Below, one piece after another: positions 13,901-23,800 of a stretch of 64,000 bases of DNA. Position 1 is the stretch's first letter. Every line of letters starts with the position of its first letter. The notes below the pieces were generated by a model that searched no databases, had not been told where the DNA came from, and was given only the letters and a program-made list of their open reading frames with translations. Source of the stretch: Ianthella basta (Eukaryota; Porifera; Demospongiae; Verongiida; Ianthellidae); assembly GCA_964019415.1 (NCBI GenBank), contig OZ025875.1, positions 4,855,306-4,919,305 on the forward strand, in the 5' to 3' direction. A program made the position numbers and the translations under genes.

Positions 13901-16900
13901 ACGTCCTGCATTTGATTGATTTATCATTATCAGTTGTGTCTTGCTCTAGAATCTCGCATCAGTGTATTATCAACGCAATTATGAGCCTCTAAAATACCAT
14001 GTGTAGTGATGCCTTTTCTTATACTTTGTTCTGTAGCTTCTGCAGGGACTAAAGGCACACTGGATCAAAGAACTCGAAATGAAGAGTGATACTGTTGTAA
14101 AGCATTATGGCAGTCTTGCCTTTGTGGTTGGCTATGCAATCTATTTAGCTAAGCTACCTCACCACATACGAAAGGCTTGCCTACAGAAATGGTGGCCTTC
14201 TTGTCTGAACAGCTGTGGTGTGGAGTTGCACTTGCCGCAGGTCACTGTAGGTGACACAGAATTCCCAATCACTGATGTTAGGAATGACTGTGACCTTCCC
14301 ATGGTGGCGCAGAGTGATGACGGACAGGTTATGCATGAGAACTCTTTTGATGGTTTGAATATAGCTCTATATGAAATGGCTCTAAACTTGGCACTGCACC
14401 TTGCTGATTCATCCGAAATTTTACATCTCCTTGAGCAAGGCTATGGCAATGAAGATGTTCTTCATGTTTTGATTATGAAAGCACCATGGAAGCTGTCTGT
14501 TGTCCTGGTTGATCCTGAGCAGCGATCTTTTAAGCTTCTTGAGGAACTTCACGGTGAAAAGCTGCAGTTTGTTGATGGCAGATTTGTTGATGGTAGCTTC
14601 TTCTCTGCCCTGGAGACAGCTATTACCATAGGCCAGCCACTGGTAGTTCACCATGTATGCCAAGATGTGGATCCTGCCATCCTGACAATCATGCAACAGG
14701 CTAAACTAGTGTCTGCCATTCAAGGTTGGGCACACATTTTCCTCACATAATTATGACCATGCTACGAAGTGCCTTACACTCTGCCCTTTACATTCTTTAG
14801 GACTGTATGTGAATTTGCGTGGAAAGCGACTATTTGTTCATCCCAACTTTGCTATGTATCTTGTGACGCCATTGCCACTTAAGATGCTTCAGTCCAAGAT
14901 TGTATCTACAGCTATTGTCATTGATTTCACACCATACAATTCCCAGCTGCTTGGTGAATTGAGAGGTTGCACAGATGGCAGTGGACAGGTGAAAGGACTA
15001 CTTGACAACTATCACAGGAGGTCAGCAGACTTGAGTAAGGCACTGTCTCAGCTTGAAGAAGCATCCCTTTCCGTGAATGTCATTCAGGATGAGGTGCAGG
15101 CATTGCTTCAGGTAAGAACGTGACCTCTTACAGTAGATGTTGTGGTGCACTGTGTTTCTGATTGGCAAATGTGCAACTCAGACTGTACGTAGATATTTAA
15201 TGCCGTACTGCACTCAGTAAAGGAGGCTGCGAGCATTCACTCTGATGGCACAGTCAACTGGAATATTGTCAGCAGCAAGAAGTCTTGCACATCTCCTGCC
15301 AGTGCATCCAGAAAGGAGTAGCTTCTGTAATTGTGGATCTTCTTCCAAGGCTTAGGCAGTAGTCACACTGTGATCAAAATTGCAGTGACAGTTATGTCCA
15401 TGGTTCAGAATGTTTGTACCATTACTTATGTATAAAGTAGAGAATGATGCTCTACTTACCTACTGTATGTATGCTACTGCTGTCACAGAGAACATTGCAA
15501 CATATTCACGTTACCTTTAGCTCATGTTAACATTCATGTTTCATGATGTATCATGTGACTGACAAACGTGACAGTAGCTTGGCTGTCATTGTCACCTTTA
15601 CTATAGTATGACTACTGCCTTAGGCTGTGGAGCTGTTGGACTTGACAGCAAACATGTCAAGTTACGCAACACCTGCTGTAATGCTTATAGCTGCAGAGCT
15701 ATGAGTACTATTGACACAATTTGTATCAGTATGATCTAATTGGTCAACTGAACCACAATCAAGTGCAATGTGTTCTAGACCCTCTCAGTGTTTAATGCCC
15801 TGGTGCAGAGTAGGTGTATTTTCTAGCCTGGTGTATGGGCTTGCTTGCCACTCTATGCGACTTAAATGTTACAGGTCGTTTGCAGTAATGTTTATACTGT
15901 AAGTCTATCAGTTCATATTTCATATGTTCTAAAAGCTTGTCTATGAAGCATTTCTAAGCCAAAACTGCTCCCTTCAAGCAGATGCAGAGTGACCATGAAA
16001 GTCACGTCCCATAACGTTATCTGGCACCTGTATAGTGTGTACAGAACTTACAATTTGCAATTACTAGAACATTAGTCAGTGCTGGGAAATGTAATTCTGA
16101 TTTCATGTGTTGTTGTGCCATGCAGGTTCACTCTCAGATCGTAGCATCTGACATTGCCAAGACTTTGAGAGTGCCTGCTCATACTTCAATCAGCAAGCAG
16201 GCAGCTCGATTGTATACCCTGATGCATGTGCTAGGCAGACATTCCAACCTATTTGGGCTGTCCCTGCAAGATTGGATCAGTGTGGTTCATGGATTGGATT
16301 CAGATGTGTCTCAAGAACAACAGGCAGAATTCTTGTATTTGAAGGCACTCTCAGTTGGCAGTCGGTATGACTTCTTTGTGATTGATGATATGAGGGTGTT
16401 TATTCATATCTACGTATATGTATGTACACTAGTGTAAAAAGTATTTTAAAATTTAAAGGGATTTAGGAATGGCCGGCAGAAAAGCATAGAAACAAGCAAC
16501 AGCAACTCAACACTATGATAAACTGCATGTCTGTGGAGTTCACTTGGCATTCCTAATTTCTTTGTAGATACTTGGACCCAAATTTGTATGATTAGCTAGC
16601 AAGCTAGTCCCATGTACAGTAGCTACAAAAATGTTAGGAATGCTGAGTGAACTCTACAAAAATGCAGTTTATCATAGTGTTGAGTTTGGTGCTTGTTTTT
16701 ATGCTTTTTTGCTGGCCATTTCTAATTCCCTTTAGTTTCAAAAGAAAAAATAATTCCACTAATTTGTATACTTTCTACATATGCAAAGGACTATGGCTAC
16801 CTCAGATAAATACCTGTGCTGACTAATACCCCTTCCTTACACTTAGAAGACGATGGTGCAGAACATAGAGCACAGGTATGCCACTCTAGAACGGCTGCCG

Positions 16901-19900
16901 CATTAGCGTAACGCACAGTTTATGCGAACGTAACAAAATGGCGGCTTTTGGGTATCTTTATACACAAGGAAAACAAACTTCGTACTTGCTCCAGCACTGT
17001 ACTGATTGGATTGCCACTGGCAGTCAGATCCTAGCCTGTCACGTCCGTACGCAAGTTCTACTGCATAACCTGGGTCCATAGGTGCCATGTGTCATGTGCT
17101 AGGAGTAGCCTCACGCGTATTTCTGCTATTGCACAATCGCGGAGAAATAAGTTCCTTCCCCCCCCCCCCCCAAAATCCACAGGAACGGCTGGCGCACGAG
17201 ACTATGCTAGGAGCACGCAAAAGTTCAGTGGGCAGGAGAATTACTGTATATGAAAAGAACAAATGGGGTACAAGCAGCCTTCACCGCTTTTCTTCTACGT
17301 GAACTTCAGGCTGGCTTTGAGTTGACTGTTGTCGTCAATATATGGAAAGAAGCCTATCCAAGCCTTTCAATTGCTCTCCACCACCGTTTGGCTAGTTTCA
17401 TCGAAGCGTGCTTATACATTATGATAGGAGTAGCCTTTTTTATTGGGCACATTCCTAAATAGACGTCATGAGCATGCCGTCTGATACAGGAAACTGTGGA
17501 TACATGCACTCCAACAATGATATATGTAAACTTCCAATGTTGTTTTACTTACATGCAACTGCACACTTTCACTTGGAATTATGGATAGACCTACTTGGTA
17601 TGCAACCATGTCTTCCTCATGGGCAGCATTTTTCTCCAGTTTTCAGCCCTACGTATACTGGAGTAATGCTACCTTTCTATTGTACAACAGCATTAAAACA
17701 ACCACCACCATCCCTACATACACACTACTGTGCTGTCTGTTGCCATTAATCGTCCCACTATATGTACAAGTTTAATGTTTATGCTTTTGTTTCTTTGCAA
17801 TGTTTTATACAGATTCTTGACTGCCCCATTGTGGAAGTCTCTGCTGGATGCTTGTGGTCCTCCTCCTGCCTCTGTCTCAATGCCTAGTCAGGACACTACT
17901 TCTCTGCCTGATGTGCCATGTAGTGATATGTCATCTTCTTTGCAAGACATCATTTCTAATATGCTAGAAGCACCACGCTTAAGGCCTTTGCTTCTGGTAC
18001 ATGATGACAATTCCTTCCTATCAATGCTCAACAGAGCCATCATTGTGGAGGAGATCAAAAGTGCCTGCAAGGTACTGTATGTCATTGTAATTGCACCTCT
18101 AGCCTCTTGCTGCTCTGACATGTCTCCTGCTTGCATTACATCAATCTCTTATTGCACTATGTATGTATGCAGGCTGCAGGGAAGCATTGTGAGGTGTTCA
18201 ACCTCTCGGTAGAAGACATGCCTACAGTTCTTCAGGCACTGGATGCCCTTCCACCCAGCTGTTGCATCCTGGTTGATGCTAGTTGTGCAGATGGGACTGT
18301 TTTGCCTGTTCTGACCAAGCAGTTCAGTGCCATGTCAGGTGAAGGTATGCTATAGCATGCATTGTGTTGAGAATTCAACCAGAGTGGGATACTAATTTAC
18401 TAGTCTGCACAAGTGCTTAGGATAAGCTGGTTATAAAGAAATAGATGATACTATATGGATAACTCAGTAATGGGTGCATACATGTGCAGTATAGCACAAC
18501 CTGCCTTACTTAGCACCACACCAGCAATGCACAAGAAGTTGCAACATTGTGGAGTAGTGCAAGGACAACAGACAGACTATGATTTGTGCATGCTCAAACT
18601 TGGTTGATGTGAAGTTGCTACAACGCATTGTGACTATTTTGTTTCCTCTGCAGGTTGTGCCTGTGCTCTTCTGTGCAATCAGCAGAACCTGACATGGCAT
18701 GTGACTTGTGAATGTGAAGCAGTGCTGCTCAGTAACTTGAAGGTAGCAACTGACAGTACAAGGAACCCTGCAGAACCAGAGTCTTTAGCTATGAGGAATC
18801 CACAGTATCTGTTTGCAGTGTTCCTGACTTACGGTCTTGCACAGATTGGTGAACAGCCCTTGCAAGCTCAATGCAAAGATGTTGTATTCAGGCTGTGTGC
18901 CCTGCATGCACACCTGCTGTATGTGGCTGTGAGCTCCTCTGGTGGCCATTCCCTGCCACCCACTGCATTGTTTCTGTCATGCCTGGGTCAGGCCCTGGCC
19001 AGCTGCACACACAGTAGTTCTAAAGAGTCTGAATTGGCTTTCAAGGTGCTTGACTACATACAAGAGGTTCGTGCACATTAATGAGTGTAATGTGCTTGCA
19101 AGAGACATTGCACGCTTATGTATACATTCTTGTTGCAGATGTATTCCTGTTTTGAAATGTTGCTGGATGGTACCACCATTGGAGAATACCTTCTGTCACA
19201 AGAGATGAAAGTTGGCAATGAAGTGATACCTATTCCTTCTGATGAGGTGACCTGGCTGTCTCAGAGGCATGCTGAGCCTGCAACCCTCTTGTCATTGCTG
19301 AACTCTGGCAGAAATGACGTGGAGTAAGTGCTTGAACTCCAGTGCTACTGAGTGCTTGCTGTCCTTCACCAATAGCCACAAGCTACATATTTCATTTAGT
19401 GTTAGTGTAAGATGCTCACCTAGAGCAAAGCTCTTAGGTGATAAGTTCCCAGGGATGATGCAATACATAGTGACTGAGGGAACCCAGGTTACTGTTTCAT
19501 CATCCCCTAGGTGACTATCCCACTTGGAAAATGTCACCTACTGCAACATTTTGGAACTAACCATCTTGAGAGGTCACTAATTTTCTTTCAAGCTACTGGG
19601 CATCATATGCAAAGAAAAACCGCTCATGAAGGGTTAAACATCAAAGAAAAATATTCATAATATTTTCTAATTAATAATAGCTTGCCTAGTCCAATTGAAC
19701 TGCATTTGCAGTTGTCCAACTCTAGTCTCTTGTAGCCGACCCTTTTCTTTCCTTTATTTAATGACATAGTCAGTCTGGGAGAAATGGTCTATACCCAATT
19801 AGTCGTTTCCGTTAACAAATACATGTAAAATGCAATATTTCCACAACCAATAATCAACTTGTGCGCATACCTTATGTAGAAGGGCTGAAATAGTGTTGTT

Positions 19901-20068
19901 CTGGCCGCTTTTGTTTGGACAGTGGCACTGCCATAGCTTAGAGATCTTAAGCAATACTGCACACCATGATTGTGTCGACAACAGAGATGCATATGTCATA
20001 TCTGGGAGCCCATTTGGGACCCCCACTAGTTATTAACCCTCGACGCATGCGCCGTAGGGTTACAGTAG

Positions 20069-20105
<37 letters not shown>

Positions 20106-22244
20106 CATTACAGCTTTTCCATACAGCAGTGTTGTTTTGGTACGCAAAAATTGCTTTAGTTCTTGTTTTGGTCCAAAGAGATGTTGTCAAATATAGTCTG
20201 AGTTTGTTCCAGTGGAGGGGTTCCTTGGCTTTAGTGTAGTTTCAGTGCAACTAGCCCATTTAGATTAGTTAAAGTTCTTACTTTAGCTTAGTTCTAGTTT
20301 TAGTCCCATATGCATAAACAGCAAAAATCACCACCAGCAAATAGATTTATAATAGTGGTTTGCATGAAATGGACAGTCATCATCAAGGACATACATGGAG
20401 TACACTTGCTGAGTAGTATGCATGCAGTTTCTTACATATGTACCATGTGTTATTTAACATGTATAGAACTTCGTGTTCTTGAGAGTATATATTCTAGTTC
20501 TTGCACCTTCTGCTCTCTACTTTAGTTCCAGTTTTAGTTTTAGTGGGTGCTGCTCTAGCATTTCTAGTTTAGTTAACCAAAATGGCTGAGATAGCATACT
20601 AAGAGTATTTAGTTTTAGTTAGAGTTAGCCAAAACAAAACTGCCATACAGTAACAAATCGGACAAGAAGACCAACGGATCGCCTCAGCGCTGCGAAAGAT
20701 TGAATTAAAATAGGCACTTTGTTGTAAAACAGCCTCTTCACAAAGCTGCAGAATTTGCTTCGAAGCAATTAGCGCACCTGTCAGCCATTTTGGTTGCCCT
20801 GGCTAGCGCGCGAGCGTATTCTAATCATGCGACGTTACTCTCGACCAGGCGGTGCTTTAGTTGCCCACTTTGCCATTGTGTTTGTGTGTAGCTATATAGC
20901 ACATGTGCATATGGTCATCTCTGGTGGTTGCTCTGGACCAAGTAGTGTTTTTTGCCTGAAGGAAGGTGTGTTCTTGGTCTGAAGGAAGGTAGCTATGTCC
21001 TCAGGGCAGTACTCCATTGAGTGAGGTATTTCGTGCCTTGCAGAACCTGTTTCATTCTTCCCCCAAATTCCACTTGGTCCTTCACTTTAAACACTTTGAT
21101 TTTCATACTCACATTCTGGAAGTCATCAAGGATCTCCAGTGATTGAAGTGTTACAGTTTTGGGCGCAATTGCAATATCAGCCTTCAACGATGCCACATCC
21201 AACTTGAGGTGTTGGCTGCTCTTAATATTTGCTGTAATGTCGTAATTGCTAGATTGCTGCACACTGACTGGTTACCACCAGTCAGTGTGCACCAGTCAGT
21301 GCCCGTACTGACCTGTTGTATGCAGGCTCTAAGTGGCAGCAGTTAGTGGCACACCTGCAAGGTTAGTTGAACCATTCCATCATTCGTAACTAGCCTGTAC
21401 GGAGAGAGGGGGCGAGTTGTTCCGGCCTGGTTGGTTGGCTTGGGCTGCTGAAACCCTGCATAGAGGTGTAAGTTGTCCTGGGTTCGGCTGCCGGCTGGTG
21501 CCGGTTTTCCCTTTCTATCCAATATTTCTTCCAAGTCATGACTTTCATTACACTCAACACGGTTACAACCGACTCGTTCATCTTACGTATAATTAGAATA
21601 ACAGCTCTTAAAATAGAACCATACATTCTAATCAACATTTTGATTTGGATGACTGAAACTTTCTATATTGTCATCTGTCTTCATAGGTTTTAGTCTAGTA
21701 GAGTCTTCCCTACAAAAGCCCCTTATGCACGCCGATCGTATCCAGTTCGTCAGCCTGAGTAGTTCTCATCTCTTTCCCAGCTACAATGCATTCATCATAA
21801 TTAACAAACTTAATTCTTTGGCAACTGCACATTAATGAGCCACCAATTTCCAGTGGCTCAGAACAAACGGTATAGGGTGTTCACCAGACCCTTTCTACCC
21901 GACTGATTGTCATCGATTATAAATGATGGGGAGAAAGCAATCAACTACGCGAGACTAGTTCAACTCAATAAGCTGGCACATATGAGGTTACACTATTACA
22001 CTAGCCACTGCTTGCATGCATGTGTCTACATACATATACAGTGGTCATGCTGCACCCTAGTCATCACTTTGCTGAAGTTGTCAATTCCCTTTTTGCTACA
22101 CACTGTTGAATTGTATGTGACCCTCAGTGGATGTTCAATTTAGGTTATTCTCACACCCATGCCTTTCCTACCTAGCCACTGAATTATTTCCCACTTGCCT
22201 CCATCTGCAGCACAAGTGAGTTGGCAGAGTTGGTGGATTCAGAG
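474..22244 (+). CDS. DNHD1: Divergent dynein heavy chain, DNHD1-like (5' partial, 3' end uncertain)
   Basis: Motor region of a dynein heavy chain: linker, AAA1-AAA4, stalk with microtubule-binding tip, AAA5 and AAA6. Exons read from splice sites: 474-757, 1290-1979, 2065-2194, 2822-3378, 3833-4283, 4360-4484, 4574-4722, 5072-5534, 5706-5999, 6374-6655, 6871-7067, 7165-7537, 7748-7849, 7926-8258, 11270-11478, 11563-11732, 11899-12028, 12146-12302, 12375-12479, 12670-12844, 12945-13182, 13276-13390, 13477-13602, 14037-14724, 14801-15111, 16126-16364, 17813-18071, 18173-18344, 18654-19066, 19139-19323 and, less surely, 22211-22244. All are GT-AG and phases agree across every junction, giving about 2,718 codons. 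The AAA1 P-loop is lost while AAA2 and AAA3 P-loops are intact. In known motor dyneins AAA1 is the essential ATPase, so this is not an ordinary axonemal or cytoplasmic heavy chain. DNHD1 (needed for sperm flagella in mammals) is the best family guess, from overall divergence and the dead AAA1. No stop codon was identified with confidence. Confidence 0.8.
1850..3378 (+). other. Degenerate AAA1 module
   Basis: Spread over exons to 1979, 2065-2194 and 2822-3378. Where dyneins have GPAGTGKTE this protein reads FCTGSEDSVKQGT, so the P-loop lysine and threonine are gone. The Walker B position (CFDEFNR in motor dyneins) reads CMQGFDSLP, and the sensor-like ITMNPGYAGR reads [10 protein letters not shown]. 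The later AAA1 landmarks (PVAMMVPD and the GF..A..LA helix) are still recognisable as [23 protein letters not shown] binding and hydrolysis at AAA1 are therefore unlikely (inference). Confidence 0.75.
3833..5534 (+). other. AAA2 module with intact P-loop
   Basis: Exons 3833-4283, 4360-4484, 4574-4722 and 5072-5534. Exon 4574-4722 holds a good Walker [13 protein letters not shown]. Exon 5072-5534 has HWKDGIL, matching the AAA2 landmark D.WTDG.LS, then QWLIIDDAS at the place of KWIVFDGPVDA, so an acidic Walker B is kept. The region after it (counterpart of L.NGERI and ASPATVSRCGMVY) is present but loosely conserved. Confidence 0.78.
5706..7537 (+). other. AAA3 module with intact P-loop
   Basis: Exons 5706-5999, 6374-6655, 6871-7067 and 7165-7537. 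Walker A is [12 protein letters not shown] in exon 6374-6655. The Walker B region reads CILDGIHK where dyneins have FFVDDINMP: one acidic residue is kept and the second is Gly, so hydrolysis may be slow or absent. The next exon keeps the AAA3 landmark LRQ.IDYGGFYD as [14 protein letters not shown]. Exon 7165-7537 is the small-domain and helical region leading to AAA4. Confidence 0.77.
8750..10700 (+). mobile_element. Decayed LINE-like reverse transcriptase copy in a dynein intron
   Basis: Pieces of a retrotransposon polyprotein read on the + strand in several frames. Around 8,880 is [14 protein letters not shown] and around 9,041-9,150 [20 protein letters not shown], both hallmarks of a reverse-transcriptase family common in invertebrate genomes. 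At 9,430-9,690 comes the connection region with LQPLED. At 9,707-10,580 follows the C-terminal domain with a Cys/His cluster ([15 protein letters not shown]), then [13 protein letters not shown] and [13 protein letters not shown]. The catalytic YADD block is missing, so the copy is internally deleted as well as interrupted. It is intronic and in the host orientation. I place it among non-LTR elements, but the exact family is not certain. Confidence 0.8.
10701..11269 (+). other. Intron sequence without recognised features
   Basis: AT-rich remainder of the intron between exons 7926-8258 and 11270-11478. Apart from possible trailing sequence of the LINE-like copy up to about 10,760, I see nothing I can name. 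Confidence 0.5.
11899..13602 (+). other. Dynein stalk: coiled coil, microtubule-binding domain, coiled coil
   Basis: Short exons 11899-12028, 12146-12302, 12375-12479 and 12670-12844 encode CC1-like heptad-rich helices ending [19 protein letters not shown], the counterpart of the family L..PP..V..V..AV. Exon 12945-13182 is the microtubule-binding tip, with [20 protein letters not shown] and a later [12 protein letters not shown] matching L..WV.AI..Y. Exons 13276-13390 and 13477-13602 encode the return coiled coil CC2. The stalk is thus kept although AAA1 is lost. Confidence 0.77.
13776..13998. repeat. Palindromic element with hammerhead-like remnants in a dynein intron
   Basis: A near-palindrome: about 75-nt arms at 13778-13852 and 13893-13968 around a ~40-nt loop. 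It is bordered by direct copies of ATGTGTAGTGA at 13765-13775 and 13999-14009, a probable target duplication. On the minus strand the left arm reads AAAGACCTTCGGGTCAAAA, a stem-II hairpin flanked by a decayed hammerhead core; on the plus strand the right arm reads GTTGAAACGTCCTGC. It resembles the ends of Penelope-like elements reduced to a non-coding hairpin. Confidence 0.65.
14037..15111 (+). other. AAA5 module and start of AAA6
   Basis: Exon 14037-14724 (one of the two longest in the gene) starts in the end of CC2 and enters AAA5: [20 protein letters not shown] is the counterpart of L..E..RW......L.GD, and [14 protein letters not shown] matches [29 protein letters not shown] corresponds to LE.AI..G.PVLIENV.E. 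Exon 14801-15111 has [20 protein letters not shown], matching FRLYLTTKLPNPHY, and [16 protein letters not shown], matching VNFTVT..GLE.QLL. Confidence 0.78.
15192..15321 (+). other. Candidate alternative terminal exon
   Basis: After a GTAG acceptor at about 15188-15191 the sequence stays open in the phase left by exon 14801-15111 and ends in TAG at 15319-15321, giving about 42 residues that begin [19 protein letters not shown]. It could be an alternative last exon giving a short dynein-like product, or chance. The direct splice 15111 to 16126 is also in phase and continues the family match. Confidence 0.3.
16454..16734. repeat. Imperfect palindromic MITE in a dynein intron
   Basis: Left arm from TAAAGGGATTTAGGAATGGC and right arm ending GCCATTTCTAATTCCCTTTA are inverted copies. 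The match runs inward for about 120 nt on each side, including CTCAACACTATGATAAACTG against CAGTTTATCATAGTGTTGAG. The centre is a short unpaired stretch with no coding potential. This is the form of a non-autonomous DNA transposon. Confidence 0.75.
16735..17812 (+). other. Intron with a CpG-rich stretch
   Basis: Intron of the dynein-like gene. Positions 16,890-17,240 are CpG-rich and include CGGCTGGCGCACGAGACTAT, which resembles CGGCTGGCACGCGAGACTAT at about 26,827. A poly-C run sits at 17,159-17,171. The shared stretch suggests a dispersed repeat rather than a promoter. Confidence 0.4.
19324..22210 (+). other. Long 3' intron of the dynein-like gene (probable)
   Basis: Begins with a GTAAGT donor. 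It contains a (GT)n microsatellite at about 20,072-20,104, a CpG-rich patch at 20,640-20,880, and a small inverted repeat at 21,245-21,310. No convincing exon was seen. Whether it is truly an intron depends on the small exon at 22,211. Confidence 0.45.
22211..22244 (+). other. Candidate 34-nt exon of the dynein-like gene
   Basis: Flanked by CTGCAG and GTACTT. With the two bases left over from exon 19139-19323 it reads [12 protein letters not shown] and ends in phase 0. Phase fits, but the exon is short and could be chance. Confidence 0.35.
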
Positions 22245-23400
22245 GTACTTTGTTGAGCTATTGCAGTTCATTTCTTAAATATTAATATGCATAGACCATG
22301 TACATTTGTATTAACATTTAATTTTAGGCATGTTATCTTGAACAGAGTATGTGTAGTAAGAGAACAAGCTTCCGTGTAGTTTTGAACATACCTCGCTGTA
22401 TTATGCCTTTTTCCTTAGTATATGTATACTATACAGTACCTCTTGCAACCACATGTACAAATATGCATTATCATCATGTTTATCCATGTACGTAAGCCAA
22501 ATATTGTATATAACGGTACAGATTACTGTACTTCATGTCGCATGTGGCCCTGTTAGTCAGCATTGAGAATGGGACATATTCATAATTCCAAATAAAGCCC
22601 ACCTAAAATTGTAAGCATGCTGATGATCAAAATTGACATTTCGTCGTATGGCTTCATGTTACAGATATAATAATAACATAGACCACCACCTGTGCCAGTA
22701 GAGTATCTGCGCCAGTTGGTCATAGAAAAAGGCCACCAGTGCAAGTTACAGTGGGCCCGGGGCAGCACACACACCATTCACACCACCGCATGTGCCAGAA
22801 AGTAAATTCGCTCAATGGCTGGAGAAAAAGACCACCAGTGCAAGTTACAGCCAGTCAGAACTTGCACCACCAGCATTGGAGTGCACACTGCAGCAAGCAA
22901 ATGTAAGCTTGCCTAAGGGCATGCCATTGAATTGAGGATATGAGCAGGAATGCAGAAATGATGGCAATGATTGTCCTGCTTGCAGTGGCAGTGGCAGTCA
23001 GCCAGTTGTACATTTACCAGTCCAGCACAGGCTTGTGCTTGCCCGAGAGCAACACACTCACAGTTACTGTCAGTATCTCCACTGCACAGCCAGCAGATGC
23101 GTGCGCTGTGTATTAGCACACTTTATACTCATCCAACACCATCTGTAGCCTCTGTGAATTACTTTATTGTAACTATATTACTAGCTACAATGCCTGCCTT
23201 CAGCAAGCCCTGTATAGGAGGTTCCAGTGTATCCTGAAGGGGGTCTAGTGTATACTGTATGGGGGTGCAGTGTATATACTGACAAACCATAGACTCTACA
23301 ACAAACAGTACTGAAAGGTGATCAAGTCAGTGTATGCTGTAAGGTGGTTGAGTGCTTCCTGTAAGGGGGTACAGTATGTCCTGTTCTGTGCAGGAGGGTA
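22245..23400. repeat. Repeat-rich intergenic or intronic stretch
   Basis: 22,670-22,860 is an inverted, diverged copy of 32,880-33,075 (shared motif CACCAGTGCAAGTTACAG). 22,955-23,105 is a diverged copy of 30,690-30,845. 23,210-23,400 holds a loose minisatellite of TGTATNCTGNANGGGGG-like units. No gene was recognised with confidence. Confidence 0.55.
22955..23116 (+). other. Small hydrophobic ORF, repeated elsewhere in the window
   Basis: An ATG-led frame of about 52 codons starts MMAMIVLLAVAVAVSQLYIY, which looks like a signal peptide or single membrane anchor, followed by a Thr/Ser-rich stretch and a stop. A related sequence at 30,690-30,845 begins MTVVLAVAVTVSQ and stops sooner. I do not recognise it. 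It may be an exon of a dispersed family or part of a transposon. Confidence 0.3.
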
Positions 23401-23430
23401 TTCAGTGTATCAGAGTACGATAGTACTTTC

Positions 23431-23800
23431 TATGTAGGGATGGTAAAGGGTGTTTCGAATTCACAATACATTGGTATAGGGACGAAATCGCGAAAAGCGT
23501 CGAAAACTGCCAAAACGAGGCTTCGTAGGGCTAAATACGAAATATTCGTGCACTAAACTGACCTGGAAGGCAAGCGAACGTGATCTGTCGGCGACAAAAT
23601 GACATTAAAAAACATCCATTTTCGTCTTCATATTCTTCATATCAGAGAGTACGATAGTACTCTCTATGTAGGGATGGTACAGGGTGTTTCGAATTCACAA
23701 TACATTGGCATAGGGACGAAATCGCGAAAAGCGTCGAAAACCGCCAAAACGAGGCTTCGTAGGGCTAAATACGAAATATTCATACACTAAACTGACCTGG
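23431..23800. repeat. Tandem pair of a dispersed repeat unit
   Basis: Two copies of a unit beginning CTATGTAGGGATGGTA and running through TTTCGAATTCACAATACATT to ACTAAACTGACCTGG lie at about 23,431-23,570 and 23,661-23,803. A third copy is at 29,088-29,226. Between them, and again at 26,253-26,330 and 29,227-29,300, is a linked module with CATTTTCGTCT. Confidence 0.7.

Larger units (their letters stand above)
16126..19323 (+). other. AAA6 and C-terminal helical region
   Basis: Exons 16126-16364, 17813-18071, 18173-18344, 18654-19066 and 19139-19323. [26 protein letters not shown] (split between two fits, first [11 protein letters not shown] then [10 protein letters not shown]) matches the family A..LYF.I.DL...YQFSL..F. 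The exon at 17813 carries [16 protein letters not shown] and 18173-18344 the core AAA6 strand [14 protein letters not shown]. Exon 18654-19066 has [16 protein letters not shown], counterpart of LLFALCFFHAV..ER. The conserved C-terminal barrel seen in axonemal chains was not recognised. Confidence 0.65.
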
